Below are positions 51,342 to 53,063 of a stretch of 53,063 nt of DNA, piece after piece. The notes below the pieces were generated by a model. It saw nothing but the letters and a program-made list of their open reading frames with translations, did not search any database and was not told where the DNA came from. This DNA is from Brevinematales bacterium (lineage in GTDB: Bacteria; Spirochaetota; Brevinematia; Brevinematales; JAOACQ01). Location: positions 1-53,063 of the forward strand of contig JAOACQ010000022.1 in the NCBI GenBank assembly GCA_026417755.1. The letters run 5' to 3'. The position numbers and the translations under genes were made by a program. Each line of letters starts with the position of its first letter. The first letter of the stretch is position 1.

Positions 51342-53063
51342 TTATCCAAGAATTACTTTTACATAATTATTTTCTTTTGTAAGATAACAATCCAACTTCT
51401 CAAAAGGAAGGTAAAAATGCCCACCAATAAATTGTTCGGGCATCTTAAAATCATTTATATAAACATCCTTAACTGAGTTATATACATTTTTCTCCTTTTC
51501 AGCAATGAAATTTACTTCCAGTCTTTTATTTGCAAAATTTAAGCTCACAGAAACACTTTCCTTATCCCCAAAAAATTCTTTTGACAATTTCGGTTCTATA
51601 AGAAGGCCACCAAGTTTACCCTTAACTCCATATATCTCGGTTAATAATGTCAAAATAAACCAGCTTGCAGACCCTGTGAGATAATGGTACATTCCTTTAC
51701 CTTCAGGTGTAAAATATTCCGGAATTCCAGGATAAATATCTGCATTTTTACCAATACAAAGCCTATAAATGGAATCAAAAACTTCAAACCCTTCCTCCAC
51801 AAGTTCTTGTTTATACAAAGCATTCATAAACATTACAACCATATGTGAAAAAGTAGCCCCATTTTCTTTTTCTCCATAAGCAAAAGCATAAAGTCTTCCA
51901 AAATTAAGCTGATTATCTTTGCCGAGAGGAGTATTGAGTTTATAACCGCCATGAACCTCTTTCAAATATTTCTTTGAAGCATTATAAACAGATTTAGCTT
52001 CCTTCCCACTTACAATTCCTCCCATAAGAGTAAAAACCTGCCCTGTAAGCCCCATTCTTACACCATTTTTAAGCTCTGGATCATTAAATATACCATCTAC
52101 TCTTTTTCCATCGTTGTTATAATAGCCATTGAAGAAAGCAGTTTCACTATCTATCTTTATCCATTCATTTTTTTTCAGATATTCATATATCCAGTTTGCT
52201 TTAACCTCAAGATCTTTTGCAAGTTCAATTAAAGATATTTTTTTAGTTTTACCGGAAATCTCTGGATAAATAGAATCAAAGTATTTAGTTAATAGATTCT
52301 TTTTGTAGTCTATATTGTTGTAGTCTGGTTTACCAGTTATTGTATCAAGTAGTAAAAAAATCTCTTCAAATAATTCAACATCTTGGTATTCATCGGAAAT
52401 TTCCTTTAACAATTCCGCCATCTTTTTAAGATTGTAGCCATAAAGAGCAGTAAATGCAACACTTTCACCTCTGTCTTTTGCTTTATCTATACCATCATTC
52501 CAATCAGCACCTTCAAGTTTGATAATATTATGTTCTCCAACGTTAAAGAAACTTGATAAATGCTGAATAAGCATATGTTCCAAAATTGTTGAAGAATAAA
52601 TATCTCCATTTTTGTCTTTGTGGTTTAAACCATAACTATCGGTCCATTTATCATCTTTTTTAGTGGCTCTACAGATAAGCCCATCTCTAAAATATGTTTG
52701 CTTTTCAAAAAGTATTTTTGTATCACCAGTCTGATCTATGTATAGTTTAGTTGTCAAAAATGGCCAACAACCATGATCCATCCATATTCTTGGAATATTA
52801 TTTCTATCTGCAATAAATTCGCCTTTATTCTTACCAATTATAGTAGCGTTGCTACCATCAAGTCTCACACCAGCAAAATTATTTATGAGAATATCTCTCA
52901 CATCATCTGGATTCTGTAATATTAAGGATAAGCAATCCTGCCATAGATCTCTCCAACCTCGTCCGCCCTTTCCGTAATCATGGTGAGGTAAAAAGGAGCA
53001 CCCATATATTTTTCTCAACACTGGCTGAATATTTATCCATTTCATCACACCATCGAAAAGAGG
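51342..53063 (-). CDS. GH94-like phosphorylase, C-terminal part (5' end outside window)
   Basis: The frame is open to the window edge and the first codons read PLFDGVMKWINI, so an internal GTG at 53048 is not the true start. The visible 573 residues hold a GH94-type (alpha/alpha)6 catalytic domain: FLPHHDYGKGGRGWRDLWQD, RIWMDHGCWPF, LEGADWNDGID with the likely catalytic Asp, and the ENGATFSHMVVMFMNAL and YHYLTGSASWF blocks that shape the phosphate site. It lies upstream of and in tandem with the 1080-residue relative. Both probably phosphorolyse a beta-glycan oligosaccharide. The exact family and linkage cannot be read. Confidence 0.85.
   Translation of the reverse strand, partial: PLFDGVMKWINIQPVLRKIYGCSFLPHHDYGKGGRGWRDLWQDCLSLILQNPDDVRDILINNFAGVRLDGSNATIIGKNKGEFIADRNNIPRIWMDHGCWPFLTTKLYIDQTGDTKILFEKQTYFRDGLICRATKKDDKWTDSYGLNHKDKNGDIYSSTILEHMLIQHLSSFFNVGEHNIIKLEGADWNDGIDKAKDRGESVAFTALYGYNLKKMAELLKEISDEYQDVELFEEIFLLLDTITGKPDYNNIDYKKNLLTKYFDSIYPEISGKTKKISLIELAKDLEVKANWIYEYLKKNEWIKIDSETAFFNGYYNNDGKRVDGIFNDPELKNGVRMGLTGQVFTLMGGIVSGKEAKSVYNASKKYLKEVHGGYKLNTPLGKDNQLNFGRLYAFAYGEKENGATFSHMVVMFMNALYKQELVEEGFEVFDSIYRLCIGKNADIYPGIPEYFTPEGKGMYHYLTGSASWFILTLLTEIYGVKGKLGGLLIEPKLSKEFFGDKESVSVSLNFANKRLEVNFIAEKEKNVYNSVKDVYINDFKMPEQFIGGHFYLPFEKLDCYLTKENNYVKVILG

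Overview
The window is about 53 kb of AT-rich, gene-dense bacterial chromosome with genes on both strands and no phage, conjugation or CRISPR machinery. The content suggests a free-living or gut-type anaerobic, motile bacterium, most likely a spirochaete. The evidence is a rod-binding FlgJ-type flagellar protein, CheW and CheY, HydF for [FeFe]-hydrogenase, Ig-like repeat proteins of the OmpL47 type, many TPR proteins and lipoproteins, and a set of unusual sensor hybrids ending in LuxR-type helix-turn-helix domains. The phylum is an inference. No rRNA is present; one tRNA gene is.

Layout from left to right. 1-385 is the start of a GH5 cellulase-like lipoprotein gene. 641-3958 is a dapB-guaB-degenerate HD-GYP operon. 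3912-5593 holds a STAS protein, a GT2 glycosyltransferase and a small charged protein. 5600-7988 is rpsA plus a TPR membrane protein. 8053-10065 is a sensor kinase gene broken by one in-frame TGA. 10114-12813 is a gntR-trpB-trpA operon behind a consensus promoter with an inverted repeat over its -35 box. 12935-18468 runs leftward: a membrane LuxR regulator, cheY, aspA, hydF, cheW and an Ig-like repeat protein. 18573-20839 is a DUF58/BatA-like pair. 20842-21063 holds tRNA-Arg(CCT) and a 103-bp long-hairpin element. 21085-25458 holds a class V aminotransferase, a lipoprotein and a response-regulator/kinase hybrid. 25501-31946 holds murD, two small unknown genes, cvpA, ymdB, a 944-residue TPR protein and a FlgJ-type rod protein. 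32049-37571 holds a membrane-anchored possible TIM-barrel protein, a REC-LuxR regulator and a 7TM PP2C phosphatase. 37672-43781 is a rightward housekeeping block: DUF2905, TPR lipoprotein, LpxL-like acyltransferase, rplU-prp-rpmA, DksA-like, RRM protein, mltG, nif3-like, thyX and STAS. 43778-46660 holds a LacI-sensor/PAS/LuxR hybrid and a CBM lipoprotein. 46884-48015 holds a phzF remnant and two small genes. 48089-53063 holds two large clan GH-Q (GH94/149/161-like) putative phosphorylases.

Functional themes. Beta-glucan or related oligosaccharide use is suggested by GH5, the CBM lipoprotein and the two phosphorylase-like genes at the window edges. Hydrogen metabolism is indicated by hydF, with a translationally coupled aspartase gene. 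Signalling is dense: two HisKA_2-type kinases (one interrupted), four LuxR-HTH proteins or CheY-like regulators, two STAS proteins, one SpoIIE/RsbU-type phosphatase and a degenerate HD-GYP protein.

Promoters are easy to read here. Many are TTGaca-N17-TAtaaT. At four genes for exported or membrane proteins the -10 box sits only 6-8 nt before the ATG and no Shine-Dalgarno sequence is present, which predicts leaderless mRNAs. No single locus can be claimed as a wholly new system from sequence alone. The best leads are the leaderless promoter class, the interrupted kinase, the LacI/LuxR hybrid next to a CBM lipoprotein with a tandem operator, the GntR-controlled trpBA operon, and Prp beside an L27 that lacks a Prp cleavage site.
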